Origin: Orobanche coerulescens | Lineage: Eukaryota; Streptophyta; Magnoliopsida; Lamiales; Orobanchaceae | Direction: 5' to 3' | Length of the DNA: 64,000 bases | NCBI GenBank assembly: GCA_033398695.1 | Contig: CM065803.1 | Location: 48,971,501-49,035,500, forward strand | Shown here: piece after piece, positions 42,717 to 55,296 of the stretch | How positions within the stretch are numbered: the stretch's first letter is position 1 | Layout: each line of letters begins with the position of its first letter | Notes under the pieces: model-generated | The model's input: only the letters and a program-made list of their open reading frames with translations | Told to the model about the DNA's origin: nothing | Database searches by the model: none | Translations under genes and position numbers: made by a program

Positions 42717-45414
42717 TGCCTTTGGCAACAAAACATGAAATAGTGGAGCTCGTAGGCTTCCAGTCAGCAATATACATATTACCTGACCTGCTTCCTGTGA
42801 GAACAGCTTATTTGGTCAAGATGTTCTTCACTCTACAATTATCTATATAGAATTTCACCGAGAATTGTTTGTCACAAAACTGGCTAATAATAAGTAGATT
42901 GTGCTGTAAGCCTTCAACATAAGCTACGTCGGTGACTTTGAACTTTCCTACAAGCAGGGTTCTCTTCCCTCTTGTTCTTCCTTTGGACTTATCACCGAAG
43001 CGCACCTTTAGACCGCGACCTTCTACATAGTCTGACAGCTTGCTGATATCTCCTATCATGTACTGAGAACATTCGCTTACCAGATGTCCTTCTCCTTGAT
43101 ATCCTGTAAGCACATAATTTAAGTAGATTTAGGTTCCCTTTGATTGTTAGGTCCATGAGTGTTAGTGCCTTTTGGTACCCATATTTGCCTAATAGCTATT
43201 GGTTTACTGTAGGCTACTTTTGGTCTGGTTTGCGATGTCTACGTGGTGCAGGCACGTACTCTCTGTAACTTTGGTAATTATGTGTGTAAAATAGAGGGTT
43301 ATATTTATTATTCCAGTACGATTGCCGTCGCGGAGGTGGAGCCATTTTCTTATGCCTTACATCTTGCCTCCTGGGTCTCCAGTTGGATTCCTAGAGTTGT
43401 TGATTATACTGCGCGGTGACCTGCTTTCTGGATGGATACCAGGGCTCCTGTATCCAATATCTAGGTGCACTGTACTGATGGAAGTACTGTTGTGCAGGCC
43501 TTTGATATTTAGATACAGCCTTCTTTCTGAACGATTGTTGGCGCTTTTGATATTCTCGGGGAGCATGTTGTTGGTTACGCCTTACAAGTCCTTGAGGCTG
43601 AGGGTTCCGCTGTCGATTATATGACATTGGTGGCGGAATGGCAACCTTTGCTGTATGCAGGGCAACTGTTACCTTTACAGGACTCGGGTCTCTTTCGGTA
43701 CAGTAATGGGTTCCACACCCCTGATGAACACCGTACTAGTTTTCCCTTTGTTGGAGAATGAGTTATATCCTAAGCCATTTTTATCATGAGCATGTTGCCC
43801 GGTGCTTAGAATTTCTTCCATCCGTTTAGATGATTTCTCGAATGATTTCAAGATGGTCTATAGTTCTCTTTCTCATTTCTCGAGAGTTTTTACTTTGGAT
43901 TCGAGTAGAGCATAATCATTTGTCTTTCTTTCATTATAAGACTTAGTCTCATTTAGATCTTTAGGAAGTTGATGATTGCTTTCCTTGAGTTTTTCAAATG
44001 TGACCTTGCTGTTTTCGCAACCAATAGACATGTTTTCGTAGTTATTTTTCAGCAAGTCATTTTCTTCTTTCAGCTTGAAGTTTGAAAGTTCGAGCTTTAT
44101 GCTTTCTCGTTTCAGAGTCTCATGGGCCTTTTGAATGTTTTTGAATTCATTCATCATGTTTTCAAAAGTATGAGATGCATTTACAGGAGTAGTTGATGTT
44201 GAGCTCACCTCATCATCGTTGTCTTCGTCGTCATGTATCTCTTTGGCCATAAAGCACATATAAGCTTTATCTTCGATCTCATCATCGGACGAGTCACTAT
44301 CAGTGACTTCCTGAAGGCACTCCTCGATATTATTGGATACAGGCGAGGCTTCTGATTCACCAATCAGGGCCTTGAACTTGTTTTTCCAAACACACCTTCT
44401 TTCATCATTTTCTTGTTGCTCGGCTTCCGGCAACTTTTGCACTTTCGGGTGCGGACACTTATTTGCATAGTGCCCGGGTTTCCTATAGTTGTAGCACAAG
44501 TTAGAATCACCAGAAGGAGAAGATTCGGAACTTATCTTGTGAAATGGCTTGGGCCTGAAGGACGTCTTTCCAGCCTGTTTGATGAACTTTCTGAATTTAT
44601 GCATAAGAAGGGCCATTTCATCTTGCGACAGGATACCATCATCACTGTCAGTAGTCTTGTGGGCAGACTTGGATGTGCTAGGTGCGGAGCTGTGTCTCCT
44701 GTCAGATACAGCAGACAGTGTTGTAGTCTTGGCAGGTGACTCTTCGGCCTTCTCTCTCTTGTCAATATCGTACTCGAAAGCTTTGAGGTCAGAGAATAGG
44801 TCAAAAGTACAAATATCATTAAGATTACATGACACAAGCATAGTGGTAGTCTTAATGTCCCATTGGGCAGGGAGTGATCTAAAGATTTTCAAGTTTTTCT
44901 CCTTTTGGGTATACACTTTACCCAATGCTTCAAGTTCACCGAAAATGCCAGTGAATCTAAGGTCAAGATCCTAAAGTATTTCGGAAGGTTTCATTTCAAA
45001 GGATTCAAATTGCTGAGTAAGTTTTGAAATTTTATTTTCTTTTGGGAGCTCAGTTCCCTCAAAAATCATCTTGAGTTTCTCCCATATTTCCTTAGCTATC
45101 TTACAGCTCTTTACTTTCGAGAATGTGCCTTTGTCAAGACTGACAAACAGCACATTCTTAGCAACATTGTCGAGGTTCGCACGCTTGCAATCGTCTGCAG
45201 TCCATTGCTAGCGCTCCTTCTCGAGCATTTCAGCATGAGGTTGTCCTTCTACCCTTGCATCAGGATTAACCTTAATTATCTTTATTGGACCTTCTTGGAT
45301 GACAAATATCATTTCCTCGTGCATGGCAGCAAGATGGGCTTCCATCCTGATTCTCCAGTAATCAAACTCGTTAATCGAAAGCATAGGAACTTTGTTTATC
45401 ATTGAGGTATCCAT
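42717..45414 (-). pseudogene. Sirevirus-like element D1: gag, zinc knuckle, protease start, truncated
   Basis: The gag start chosen at 45414 (MDTSMINKVPMLSINEFDYW) continues with IRMEAHLAAMHEE. Later frames give IFRSLPAQWDIKTT, the zinc knuckle CYNYRKPGHYANKC (about 44480) and a coiled-coil-like FENMMNEFKNIQKAHETLKRE to 43873. Then come the Arg/Gln-rich linker and the pre-integrase part (GLKVRFGDKSKGRTRG, NLLIISQFCDKQ) to about 42808. At 42717 it stops at the Tat-like LTR; integrase, RT and RNase H are lost. It is colinear and homologous to element E (58214-60690). Confidence 0.88.
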
Positions 45415-45507
45415 TAGTGAAAGTAGGAAAGATGAGACTGTTTTAAAAAATAAGTGATTTTTGGATCTGATTTGGTTAAAAATACGACTGATTCTTTTTA
45501 GAATCAA

Positions 45508-46177
45508 CCACTCCGATACCGCTTTTTGGCCACTAAGTATAATAATGACAGCTTAGAATATAGAAGCACAGTAAGCTGTATAATTTTTGAAGTTAGTTTG
45601 CGCAGCGGAAGTTTAGGTGTGAGTTGTTGTAAATACAGCAACTAGGCGTTCTCCTGTTTGCTTAGTGCGTACAGGGTTTTGCAATGTATACTTGATAAAT
45701 CACAGTTATGAAAACAGTAAAGACAATAGGTAAATGACACAATTTAAAGTGGTTCGAGGTAAACCCATGTACGTCTACTGGTCCTCCACACAAGAGTAAA
45801 ACGTTTATTATAGTCACTACGTATACAACTACATGACTATAACTAAACCTGTATCTGTATTGTTCATATAGATTGATACAGGGACCAAAGCTTTTTTCCA
45901 TTCACACAGATTGGCTTGAGCTCTTTCTTGACTCGCTTCTACACACACAGTTTGAAGCTTCGTCTACAATGTTATTCTTCCCACACAGGTCGGAATATGC
46001 AAGGATCTTCAGTCCACACAGGGCTGATGATTATCTCAACGGTGAAGGTAAAACAATCTCAAACAGCAGCTATATCTTTGATGAACACTCGTTGTATGTT
46101 GTGCTGTTTGCGTTGAGGAGTTGTATATTTCTTCGCTTGAATACTTGTTGTATGCTCCCGAAATATACTATGTTGTA
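45508..46177 (-). mobile_element. PBS and truncated 5' LTR of element D1
   Basis: The minus strand reads GGTATCGGAGTGG at 45508-45520, a PBS variant. The LTR to its right shares with 49797-50470 the words CCACTAAGTATA, GCAGCGGAAG, AAATACAGCAACT, GTGCGTACAGGGTTTTGCA and TTTAAAGTGGTTCGAGGTAAACCC. Only about 650 bp remain; the U3 side is missing at about 46177. Confidence 0.82.
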
Positions 46178-46428
46178 ATCTGTAATGCCCCAGTCATACC
46201 CGTAATAAGTTAATTAATATTTACCTTTAAATGAAATTACATGACATATAAATGATGATTTTCATGAACATGAATAAGTGCTATTTACATTCTCATTATG
46301 TTTTATACGACATATTAATTAACTCTTCTAACATGAGAAAAGTTATTTTATAAGATGTTTTGTTGCAGTGAGGAGCTCAATTTCTCAGTAAGGAGATCGA
46401 TGTGATAAACAATTATAAAGTAACAATT
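46178..46428 (+). mobile_element. Unassigned LTR-start-like fragment
   Basis: TGTAATGCCCCAGTCATACCC looks like the start of another gypsy LTR (compare TGTAACGCCCC at 46429). Nothing else recognisable is present in these 250 bp. Confidence 0.35.
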
Positions 46429-48282
46429 GTAACGCCCCAAAAATTCAAAGACTTACTTAAATACTACTTATTTTGCTAACGATCATGGATTTTGATTTTT
46501 TTTAATATTTACAAGTTGTCTGATACTTGGACCGATACGTTCCTAGCATAAAATGAAGGCTTTTAAAAGAAAAGATTTCAAAATAAATTATAAGGATCAT
46601 TTTTAGAATTTATGAAAGTGATTTTGAAAAATTCCGAAGATTTTGATACGATATAATTTTCATCACATAACACTTATGTTGCAAAAATAATATTAAATTA
46701 TTTTATTATTATTTTCGAAAATTCGTTCTGAGCATCTCGAAGATTTCACTTAGACAAGTCAGGAACCAGTCGGTAATCAAAATTTGGACACCGGGAAGGG
46801 GTCAAACCGGCTGAGCCAATTTGACGGACATATGCCGGTCACCGCTGGACACGCTACCGACAACTGCCGGTCACGGCCGACAGAAGTTTCTCAGCACTGT
46901 CCGGATAAGGCTGCTGAGTTGTCCGGATAAGGACTGAATTTCAACCGACTTTGAGCCCCTATTTATACATGTTCCCGGATGTATTTGTGTACATATCTTT
47001 TATCCAATTAAAGCCCTTGATCTCTACTTTAAAACGCCCTAAACGTATTCCCATTTCCAAAAAATTTTAAAACCCTCAAAAAGCCCGATCAAACAGGAAG
47101 CCCGAATCTGCCAATTTTTCAAAAGGTGTTTGATAAAAGTCCTCAAAGAGATTTCATATTTTACATCAAGGATTTTAGCACATCCATCTAGCAAGAGTAA
47201 CTGATCTTTTCACATCAACAGGCACAGAACCTGAGGTAAGATCGATACTTTTCTTTACTGTATCATACGGATCATATATTGACTGTGTTATATGTGACTG
47301 TATTCGATCGTGCATCGCATACAAAAAACGAAAGGATATCTTGAAAAGAAAATAAATACGAATGTTTTTGACTGAAAATGAAGAAAAGAATGTTTTCAAA
47401 AAGGAGAGTATGGTACTTTATTGGCGGCGGTAGGCCACTGGACGCGGGAGGGACCGGAGGAGCCACAAACTAAAAAGGGAAAGAGGGTGGTGAATACTTA
47501 CGGTGGAAACGTCGGTCAGGAAAAGCCACAGACTGATAGAGGATACGGTTAATACCATTGGTCGAAAGATCAGTATGGTAACCCCGTAGATGGTGGCGTA
47601 ACCCAAAAAAATTTTAAATGATATTGGCCAATTATATGAACAGGTTCCGAAAACCTCAGTCTACTTCTGTCAGTCGAGCATCTGCTTCCAGGGCCCCAAA
47701 AGGGAAAGGATTTTTTTTAAAAAAAAAAAAAGAAAACGAACATGATCATACACATGTTTATATATATGTATAAGTATAATATTAATTGTTTGATGAATGT
47801 TCTACTTTGCTATTACATAAGTATCATCTTACTGAGCCTTTAGCTCATTAGATTCTTATGATACATGTGACGATGTAAATGCCTAGAAGTTGATCATTCC
47901 TCTTCGGAGCGGCTAGTCTGAGATCCGCCAATATGCCATAATTCTAATGACTTTATTACTTATTAAAGGATATTTATTAATTTAAATAAGGACCGCTCTG
48001 TTATGTTGTATTGTATTATGTTGAGTTTTGTTATCTTTTGTACTACTTCAAGAGGAATAAAAATAGTTTGCTTTATTTTTTGGAGTTACTGTTTTTAGAC
48101 TTTTATAAATAAAGTTTCATAATGATAAAAATAATATGTCCTGACATGAAATTTGTTATTACTCCCGAGTTATATATTTTAAAAAGTTCAAATTGAAAGT
48201 TTTCAAAGTACAAAATCGTGGCATTCCCTAACTTAATGGTACGAACCCTTGTGGTTTAACTATTAGGTCAGGGGGTGTTACA
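46429..48282 (+). mobile_element. 5' LTR of gypsy element F
   Basis: 1854 bp with TGTAACGCCCC at its start and GGGGGTGTTACA at its end, mutually inverse. A PBS follows. Repeated TGCCGGTCA and TGTCCGGATAAGG words lie at about 46795-46945, just upstream of TATTTATAC (46960). The poly-A run at 47717-47733 is a simple repeat. No coding. Confidence 0.88.
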
Positions 48283-48286
48283 GTTG

Positions 48287-48298
48287 TGGTATCAGAGC
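48287..48298 (+). other. Primer binding site of element F
   Basis: TGGTATCAGAGC, perfect initiator tRNA-Met type, five bases after the LTR end. Confidence 0.92.
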
Positions 48299-48481
48299 AA
48301 GGTTTGAATCTTTCCTGCAGACAAAAAGATGGCATATGAACGATCTCGACTGGGAGGTATGATCAACTTCAAATTTTAGAGGTATGTTGCATATATTTTA
48401 TATATTATTTGATGGTTAATATGATTGTGCATTTATTATTGACTTATGATGGGGTTAAGATTAGACGATAAATAAGAAACG

Positions 48482-49513
48482 ATGGCACCAAAGAGGAATA
48501 CGAGAGATGACCAGAACCCGAAACTTATGGATAATCTGGTCGAATTAATGCAACAACAGACAATGATGTACGGTGAACAAATTCAGCAATTGTTGGATAT
48601 GCAGCAAAGGAATCAAGGATAGAATCAACAACCTCCTCCGAGAAACGATAATGGTCCAGCGGTGTATGAAAAAATTAGGAAAATGGAACCACTTGATTTC
48701 CACGGTGGATCTGATCCCATGGTTGCAGAAGAATGGGTCAAATCACTTGACGTCATCTTCGACTATATGCGCATTGATGATGTTGAGAAGATACTTTGTG
48801 CTGTGTTCCAACTCAAGAAAGATGCAAGAACCTGGTGGGAAGGGGCCAAACTTGGAGCAAACATGGAGGGGCTTACCTGGAAAAAAATTAAAATAATTTT
48901 CTATGATAAATATTTTACCAGGGACGTACGATCATTTAAGGTGAAAGAATTATTGGAGTTGAAACAAGGGTATATATCTGTTGGAGATTATATTTGGAAA
49001 TTCGAGGAAGATTGCAAGTATGTCCCATACATCGCCGGGGATAATACAAAAAATATGGAACATTTTTTGAGAGGACTTTGCCCTAAAATTAGAAGGAACG
49101 TCAGGATGTCAACATCAACTGAGTTCCGACATGTGGTTAATAAAGCGCTAATCGCGGAGTCCGACGAGAAATAAATCCAGAAGGCTTATCAGCAGAAGAG
49201 GCAATCATTTGCTGCTAAAAATAAAATATAAGGGAAGAGGCCGGATCAAAAACTAGGCAAAGTTAATCAGAAATATCCTAAGGCTGAACCTGCTCCAACG
49301 AAATACGCAACAGAAAAACCAAAATGTCCTAAGTGCGAGAAGAATCACTTTGGGTAATGCTTCATCAACTCCAATACTTGCTTCAAGTGTAAGAAACTTG
49401 GACATATGGCAAGGAACTGCCCTAGTTTGAAGAATAGAGTTCAAGGAAGTGTCTTTGCGATGACACGAGAACAAGCTAATACAGATGCTTCTGTGGTCTC
49501 AGGTACGATTTAA
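48482..49513 (+). pseudogene. Element F gag with one in-frame amber stop, and zinc knuckles
   Basis: The ATG at 48482 opens MAPKRNTRDDQNPKLMDNLV and a Gln/Met-rich segment, then a TAG at 48620-48622, after which the same frame runs on to a TAA at 49172. The body has the gypsy capsid pattern: [56 protein letters not shown] and EFLRGL-like [14 protein letters not shown]. The zinc region KPKCPKCEKNHFG and CFKCKKLGHMARNCP lies at 49320-49430, with another stop near 49357. The RTWWE box and the DFHGG start fit Del/Tekay-like chromoviruses, by family knowledge. Confidence 0.88.
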
Positions 49514-49539
49514 ATCTCCGTGATTCCTGCATTTACATT

Positions 49540-49796
49540 GGTAGACCCATGATCTACACATTCTTTTGCATCAAAAACATTTATGAGGAAATTTGGAATT
49601 GAACCTGAATTATTAGAAATTGGCTATAATGTGGCTACTCCAAGTGGGGAAGAAATGGACTCTAACCAAATGATAAGGGCTTGTACGGTTCGAATCGATG
49701 GTAGGATGCTATATGCTGATCTTTTCATTCTACCAATATCAAACTTCGACGTTATCCTTGGTATGGACTGGTTATCTAAACATGGTGCACATGTCT
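49540..49796 (+). pseudogene. Element F protease fragment, cut by element E
   Basis: FGIEPELLEIGYNVATPSGE, then ADLFILPISNFDVILGMDWL, the C-terminal half of a gypsy aspartic protease. The active-site region just upstream (around 49550, THSFASKTF-like) is preceded by a stop. The reading is cut at about 49796 by the LTR of element E; the remainder would lie beyond the right end of the window. Confidence 0.85.
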
Positions 49797-51049
49797 TGTT
49801 TTCCACTAAGTATACAGAATACAGCTTGGAAAGTGTTTAAGCAACATGATGTACGTTTTTCAAATAGCAGTGCGTAGCGGAAGGCTTGTAAAAGTAAGTT
49901 GCTGTAAATACAGCAACTCAGTATTATCTCCTGTTAGCTTGGTGCGTACAGGGTTTTGCAGTGTATACTTATATAAATCATAGTTTGAAAACAATAACGG
50001 CAGAAGTTAAATAACACAGTATTTAAAGTGGTTCGAGGTAAACCCTCTACGTCCATTGGTCCTCCACACAGTATTAAAATGTTTATTATAAATACTGCAT
50101 ACATAACTACGTATTTATAATCAAACCTATCAATATATCGTTCACACAGATTGATACAAAGATCTTAGCTTTCAACCATTCACACAGATTGGTTTAGGCT
50201 ATCACTTGACTAACTTCTTCACACAGAGTTCCGAAGCTTTGCCTCTACAATGCAAACCCGTCACACACAGTTCAGAAAAAGCAAGGCTTTCTCAGTCCAC
50301 ACAGGGCTTATGGGTTTGTTCAATAAAAGAACGTTTGTTGAACAATAGCTTGACTTTCTTGAGCTTGAGCTGATGATGTGTTGTTCCAGGTTGAGCACTT
50401 GGATATTTCTTCTCTCAGAATATGCAGTATGCTTTAAGAAATATGTTTGCTCAGATATATTCGTGTAAGTGCTTGTTGTTACTTGTGTGGTTTCTTGTCG
50501 TGACTGATCTTCAAACTCTTGGGGATATATATAGCCTTCTGAATAGATCTATTGAGAAAGATCCATTGAGCAAAAGTCCGTGACAACTGGATGGTTGACT
50601 TATATAGACCTAGATCCGGATTTTGCGTTGTTTGAAGATCTCGGTCGGTTTTAGTATTTAAATACTTTATCCTTTCAGTATTTAAATACTTCGTTTAAAA
50701 CGGGACTTGACTTTAGCGAATAACAAATATTCCTTTTCAAACGGTCTTCAGTCCTGTTTCGATAGGTATTGAATGTCTCAATACTTTACAGATTGAATGT
50801 TGTATCCATTTGTGTTGTAGGCTATAGAGGAGAGGTTGTTGTATGGAATGTTTGTTGTATGAAGGGACAGCTTCCATACTTGGCGCTTTTAGACTAGTGT
50901 TGCTGCATGATGGCATTATGAGAAGTCTTCGATACAGGATCAGAAACTTCGATTAGACTTTCGATACAGCATCTTGTTGTATGCTGGATTGGCACATTCT
51001 CAAAAGACTTTATCAAAACCACGATACAGGGATTGTTATCCCAACAATT
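49797..51049 (-). mobile_element. 3' LTR of Sirevirus-like element E
   Basis: On the minus strand it starts TGTTGGGATAACAATCCC (51049), after a purine tract (AAAAAGGGGTAAA, 51050-51064), and ends CTTAGTGGAAAACA (49797). Length is 1253 bp. A TATA box (CTATATATATCC on the minus strand, about 50522-50533) is present. It interrupts element F's protease. Confidence 0.82.
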
Positions 51050-51064
51050 TACCCCTTTTTGATA

Positions 51065-51550
51065 ATTTGCCAAGTCTCCTTTAAATCCTTTTGATGTTTT
51101 CCAAACATCCTTGATGATGCCAAAACCTTGACACTTAATGAAGACATTTTCCAGGAGAGCAGACTTCTTGGAATTCTTTCGAATGTTCTGGCCTTTAGCA
51201 ATTAGCCTAACACTATGAACTGCTCGCAGGCGAGTTCAGCTTTATCAAAAGAGTATTACATCTTTAAATTTATGATTGGCGTGCAGGCACAATCTTACAA
51301 TGTTATCTAGATACATACAACTGAATCTATGAACTGTTCGCAGACAAGTTCGTACAGCTTTATATTAATAGGTTTTGATACTTGTATTAATTCAGCAAAT
51401 GGATTGAATTATGTAATCATACAAGAACACAGTAGATTACGAGTTGTAATCTTTCAAGAGAAAGATATTTTATTGATATTGAACAAAGATTACAGAGTTT
51501 TTGTTATCTCAAAACAAATAAGAATACAGGATAAGAATACAGGAGGGAAT
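51065..51550 (-). other. 3' non-coding region between the additional ORF and LTR of element E
   Basis: About 490 bp without coherent coding. A word pair GAACTGYTCGCAGRCRAGTTC occurs near 51218 and 51330 (imperfect repeat). Nothing else is seen. Confidence 0.5.
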
Positions 51551-54500
51551 CTAGCTCCTATAGTCAGAATGCCTCCAAGGCCTTTTAGGGTCATTCTTGG
51601 TACCCTTCCACCAATTTTGATGAGTGTCTCTATTTTGATTTTGATAGATAGCTTGACCATCATAGGACTTATCGAAAACTAGGATCCAATCTTCTAGATG
51701 GGTAACCAAGTCACCTTGCTTGTGCTTGGACTTCATCTTCTGCTGGAGCGGGAGCGTTCCTTTGTCCAACCTTTTCTTAAACTCCTCTGCAGCTTCCTGC
51801 ACTATCCTTTAACTGTTGAATATGGTGGAATTCCTGATAAGAACAACGAAGTATCTCAGCAGTTCATTCTTCCTCCAGTTCTTGATCTCATTTGTAGTTG
51901 GCTGTCGGTTGGCCGGGAGGTTTATAGCTTGAGGCTTTTGAACGAGCTTCTTCCAAGGAAACTTAGGGTCGTGGAATTCTAGACGATCTCCCTGTATCCT
52001 GACGTTGTGAGTCGGAGATGCTAAAAGATTAATTTCAGCAGTGATGCTGTCTCCTAATGCATCTTCCAACTCTTTCTCTTGCTCAAGCCTCAATATCCTA
52101 GTAGCTTCCCTCGCCTCTTCCCCCTTTTTGGCGTTATCAAGATATGAGACCTTTTCATCCAAGCGCTCTAGGATTTGCATAGCAGCATCCTATTTGGTCT
52201 CAAAACTTGGCATTTTATTAACTATGGAGGTGAGCACTTGCGACATATCTTGAATTTTCTTGTCGTGGGCTCGAAGCTGGGAACCTAATTCAATAAGAGC
52301 GGATGCTGTCTTGGCTTTAGAAACACAAAGCTTTGATTGTTCTTCCATCAGGATCTGCTCTTGACACTGTTGTAATTGGCTAAGGGCCTGCTTGAAGATG
52401 GTAGGCAGAATACGGAAGGCTTCTTCAACTTTAGAAACTCCATGCCTCATACCAGTCATTTTTTCAACGGCTGACTGATGTAACCAATTAATGTCCTTTT
52501 CAGCAGCATGTAGGGCATTCACTGCGTCCTGTAAGAAAACAATTTGGTGGCCTAGAGCCTGCAGTTGCTCTTTCTTCTCGACGATTCGTGGAGAGTCAGG
52601 CTGGGCAAAATCTTCAACTCTATTCAACTGTCTCAAGTTCACATTGGGATGTGAATCGAGGTGGACATCCTCAGGTATTATACCGTCATCAGATTCCAAA
52701 ACAGTTGAGGGTGCGGGAGCATTCGATGTGGTCTCGGTAATAGGGGTTGCTGTATTCTCCTATTCTGAAATAGGTTCTAAAGACATAGGTACAGGAGGAA
52801 CTGATTCCTCCTGCTGTCTCTCAGCGTCTGCCTGCTCCTGCAGAGGGACTAATTCCTCGTGCGGGATGGCGCTGGTCTGATCGTCTGTGGCGATAGGCTC
52901 GGGTGCCTGTTCTGCGGTTGGTTGTTCCTCCGCGATAGGAGGGACTGAATCCTCGCTGTTGGGAACATTATTTTGGCTTGAGGTCCCTTGATCCTGTTGG
53001 GTTTCCTCACGACTCATTCTCAGACCTGCCTGTAGGGCGTCGTCGTCGTCGTTCGAGTCAAGATCAGATTTGGGACTGTGGGGATGAGAGCCAATGGATT
53101 TTGCTTTTCCTTTCTTGCGGGCGTCTGCCTTGTCCATCAGGTGGCTGGTGATCAACTCTTTACAGCACAGGTTGTCACATTGGATCAGGACTTCAACATC
53201 TTGAGAGTCCGTCACTTCCAAGACAAACCTTTCTTCTTCGCACCAATCACTCCAGTTGTACAAAGTGTTGTATGGAGCGAGCCTGTAGGCTTTCCACTGG
53301 ACAAAGTGTTCATAAGCCTGTTCAATTTGCACAGAAAGCAATGTCTTGTTTATTATGGTGTCTGGGGAGGGGATGCATACAGCGCTTGGGTCCGCTGTAT
53401 GCACGGGTTCCTCGACAGGCATGGGTTCCTATGTTGGAGCTGGATCCCGAACAGGGGTTGGTACCCTGCGGAGAGAAGGATCCTGAATGGGTGTGGAATC
53501 CCAAATAGGATATGTGGCTATTGGATCCAAAGAGGCAGCCGACTCGCCAGAGTCTTTTAAGTTGGCAGATGTCTGAATATCCGTCGTAGCCGCCAAAGGC
53601 TCGGGATCTACTGTCTCGACAGTAGCATTCATCTCTTCCGCAGGGGTTGTGCCCTGGGGGATACAGTGGGTTGGGCCGTTGAAGGAGCATCCTCGAAGAT
53701 TTCTGTAACTTTAACTTTTGTGAGCCTCCTTAGCTTCCTTTTCGGCTTCTCACCAGCAACGGGAGTTTTGCTGTGAGATCTCTTCCTTTTCTTCGAGGTT
53801 TCCTCGCTATGGGACTTCGAAGACATATCCCTCGGATCGGAAGAAAGTGGCAAAGTTCGGACAAAAGGTCTATTCGCAATCAGGGTTTTTTTGTTAAAGA
53901 CAGAGGGCCTCATGCTTCCCATGTATATCGAGAATTGATCTTCTTTGCTTCTTTGGCTTGCGGAACACCGCATTTCGTCAGAATGTAATTCAGAAATAAA
54001 CCAAAGGACTTCTTTTGTGAGGCGGGCTTGGATACTTCTTCCTGCAGCCTCTTGAGAATAATCTAACACTTGACCTTTTCACAGGTCATGATGGCGACCA
54101 TCATCCTAAATCTCAAATTGGTACACATCTCGAACGCACCTGTTCTATTCTCGATGACACGACAACAAAAATCGTGTATGTAAACAAAAGGTAGACAAAA
54201 ATGTTTCTTGTGGCAAGAAGTATGAACCGTTTCAACTGATGTTGAACCGGTGAATAATCCATAGTATCTGATTAGGATTTCTTGGGACCCAAAGGTCTCA
54301 AGTTCTTCCATGGTCAGGCCATCAGCAGGTAGCCTGTAAATATTCTGAAGCAGTTCTTGGCCAACACGGATCTCGACTCCGCGAATGACAGCAGTGATGT
54401 CAGCAACGTTTCCTCCTTGAGCGAGAGAGAAGAAACGGATAGCAGCGTTGATGTAAAATTCCTCATCCATTTGAGCATCGAAATGCTCAGCGGTGTGACT

Positions 54501-54641
54501 CCCTAGGCGATAAAGGCCTTGTTGACAAATCCTCATAATGACAAACTCCATCAGTTCGACGTCGTCACCTTCAATACGAACACGTTCAGCCACTACAGAT
54601 CTAGGAAAGATCCGTCCATCGATGATGTTGGAGGTCTTCTT

Positions 54642-54675
<34 letters not shown>

Positions 54676-54698
54676 GAGAAGGTTTGTGAAGACGCCAT
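51551..54698 (-). pseudogene. Additional ORF after pol in element E, frameshifted
   Basis: About 1,040 codons in at least six pieces, from the ATG at 54698. The N-terminal domain has EEFYINAAIRFFSLAQGG followed by DITAVIRGVEIRVGQELLQN, a pattern seen in plant mobile-element proteins of unknown role. A basic KKRKRSHSKTPVAGEKPKRK stretch lies near 53780, a probable nuclear-localisation-like signal. Then come Pro/Ser/Thr-rich, acidic repeats, heptad-rich coiled coil (52190-52640) and a charged end (LRLEQEKELEDALGD; DRLEFHDPKFPWKKL). The order mirrors the (+) Sirevirus ORF at 29412-32467. No membrane segment is evident, which speaks against an envelope role. Function unknown. Confidence 0.8.
54642..54681. 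repeat. GA microsatellite at the start of the additional ORF
   Basis: (GA)n with one GG interruption. On the minus strand it encodes the Ser-Leu-rich stretch after MASSQTF, so the repeat has probably extended the protein N-terminus. Confidence 0.9.
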
Positions 54699-55296
54699 TG
54701 TTGATTCTTGAAGAAAAGTGAGGAAGATTCAAAGAAAATTTGCAGTAAAAGCAATAAGATTTGTAGGTTGTATGCTCAAAGACTCATTTAATATGTAGAA
54801 AGCGTAAAGAGTCTGAAGAAGCATTAACAGTCCTTTTATAGTGGGCAGCGGTGAAGGGTTTTTAGATAGTGAACGGTCAGATTTAAGGTATGGGAACCGT
54901 TGTTTAAAATGGACGACCACGATAGACTAAGTGTAACCGGTACAACTTATCCATCTAATTTTAAAATTAGAGCGGGTCCCACATCTGACGTATCAGTTTC
55001 CCTTATTGCCCCAATTGGCAGTGTGAAATTATAAAATAATTTGAAACAACACGGCTTTTGGGATACTAATGTCCAGATGTCGTGTAAAGCATTTAATGCA
55101 AAAGACTTTTTAATTATAACAGGGCACGTGGACTAAAAATAGTTTATAAAAGAGGTAACATATTAATTGATTTCCCCAAGTATGTGTTGTATCCGCGAAA
55201 ATACAGCGTTCCCCCTTAAAAGGTACATACGGGTTTCAATTCCATACAGCAACTTTCGGATTAATGCTGCATTCATGGCTCATACTGTATTCCCCC
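54699..55296 (-). other. Spacer between pol and the additional ORF of element E
   Basis: AT-rich, no coherent coding. Comparable in place and length to 28878-29411 of the (+) element. Confidence 0.5.

Noticed and set aside
53078..53560. 160-codon plus-strand frame rich in Trp and Arg
   Set aside because: It lies opposite the repeat-rich part of element E's additional ORF, with no known family.
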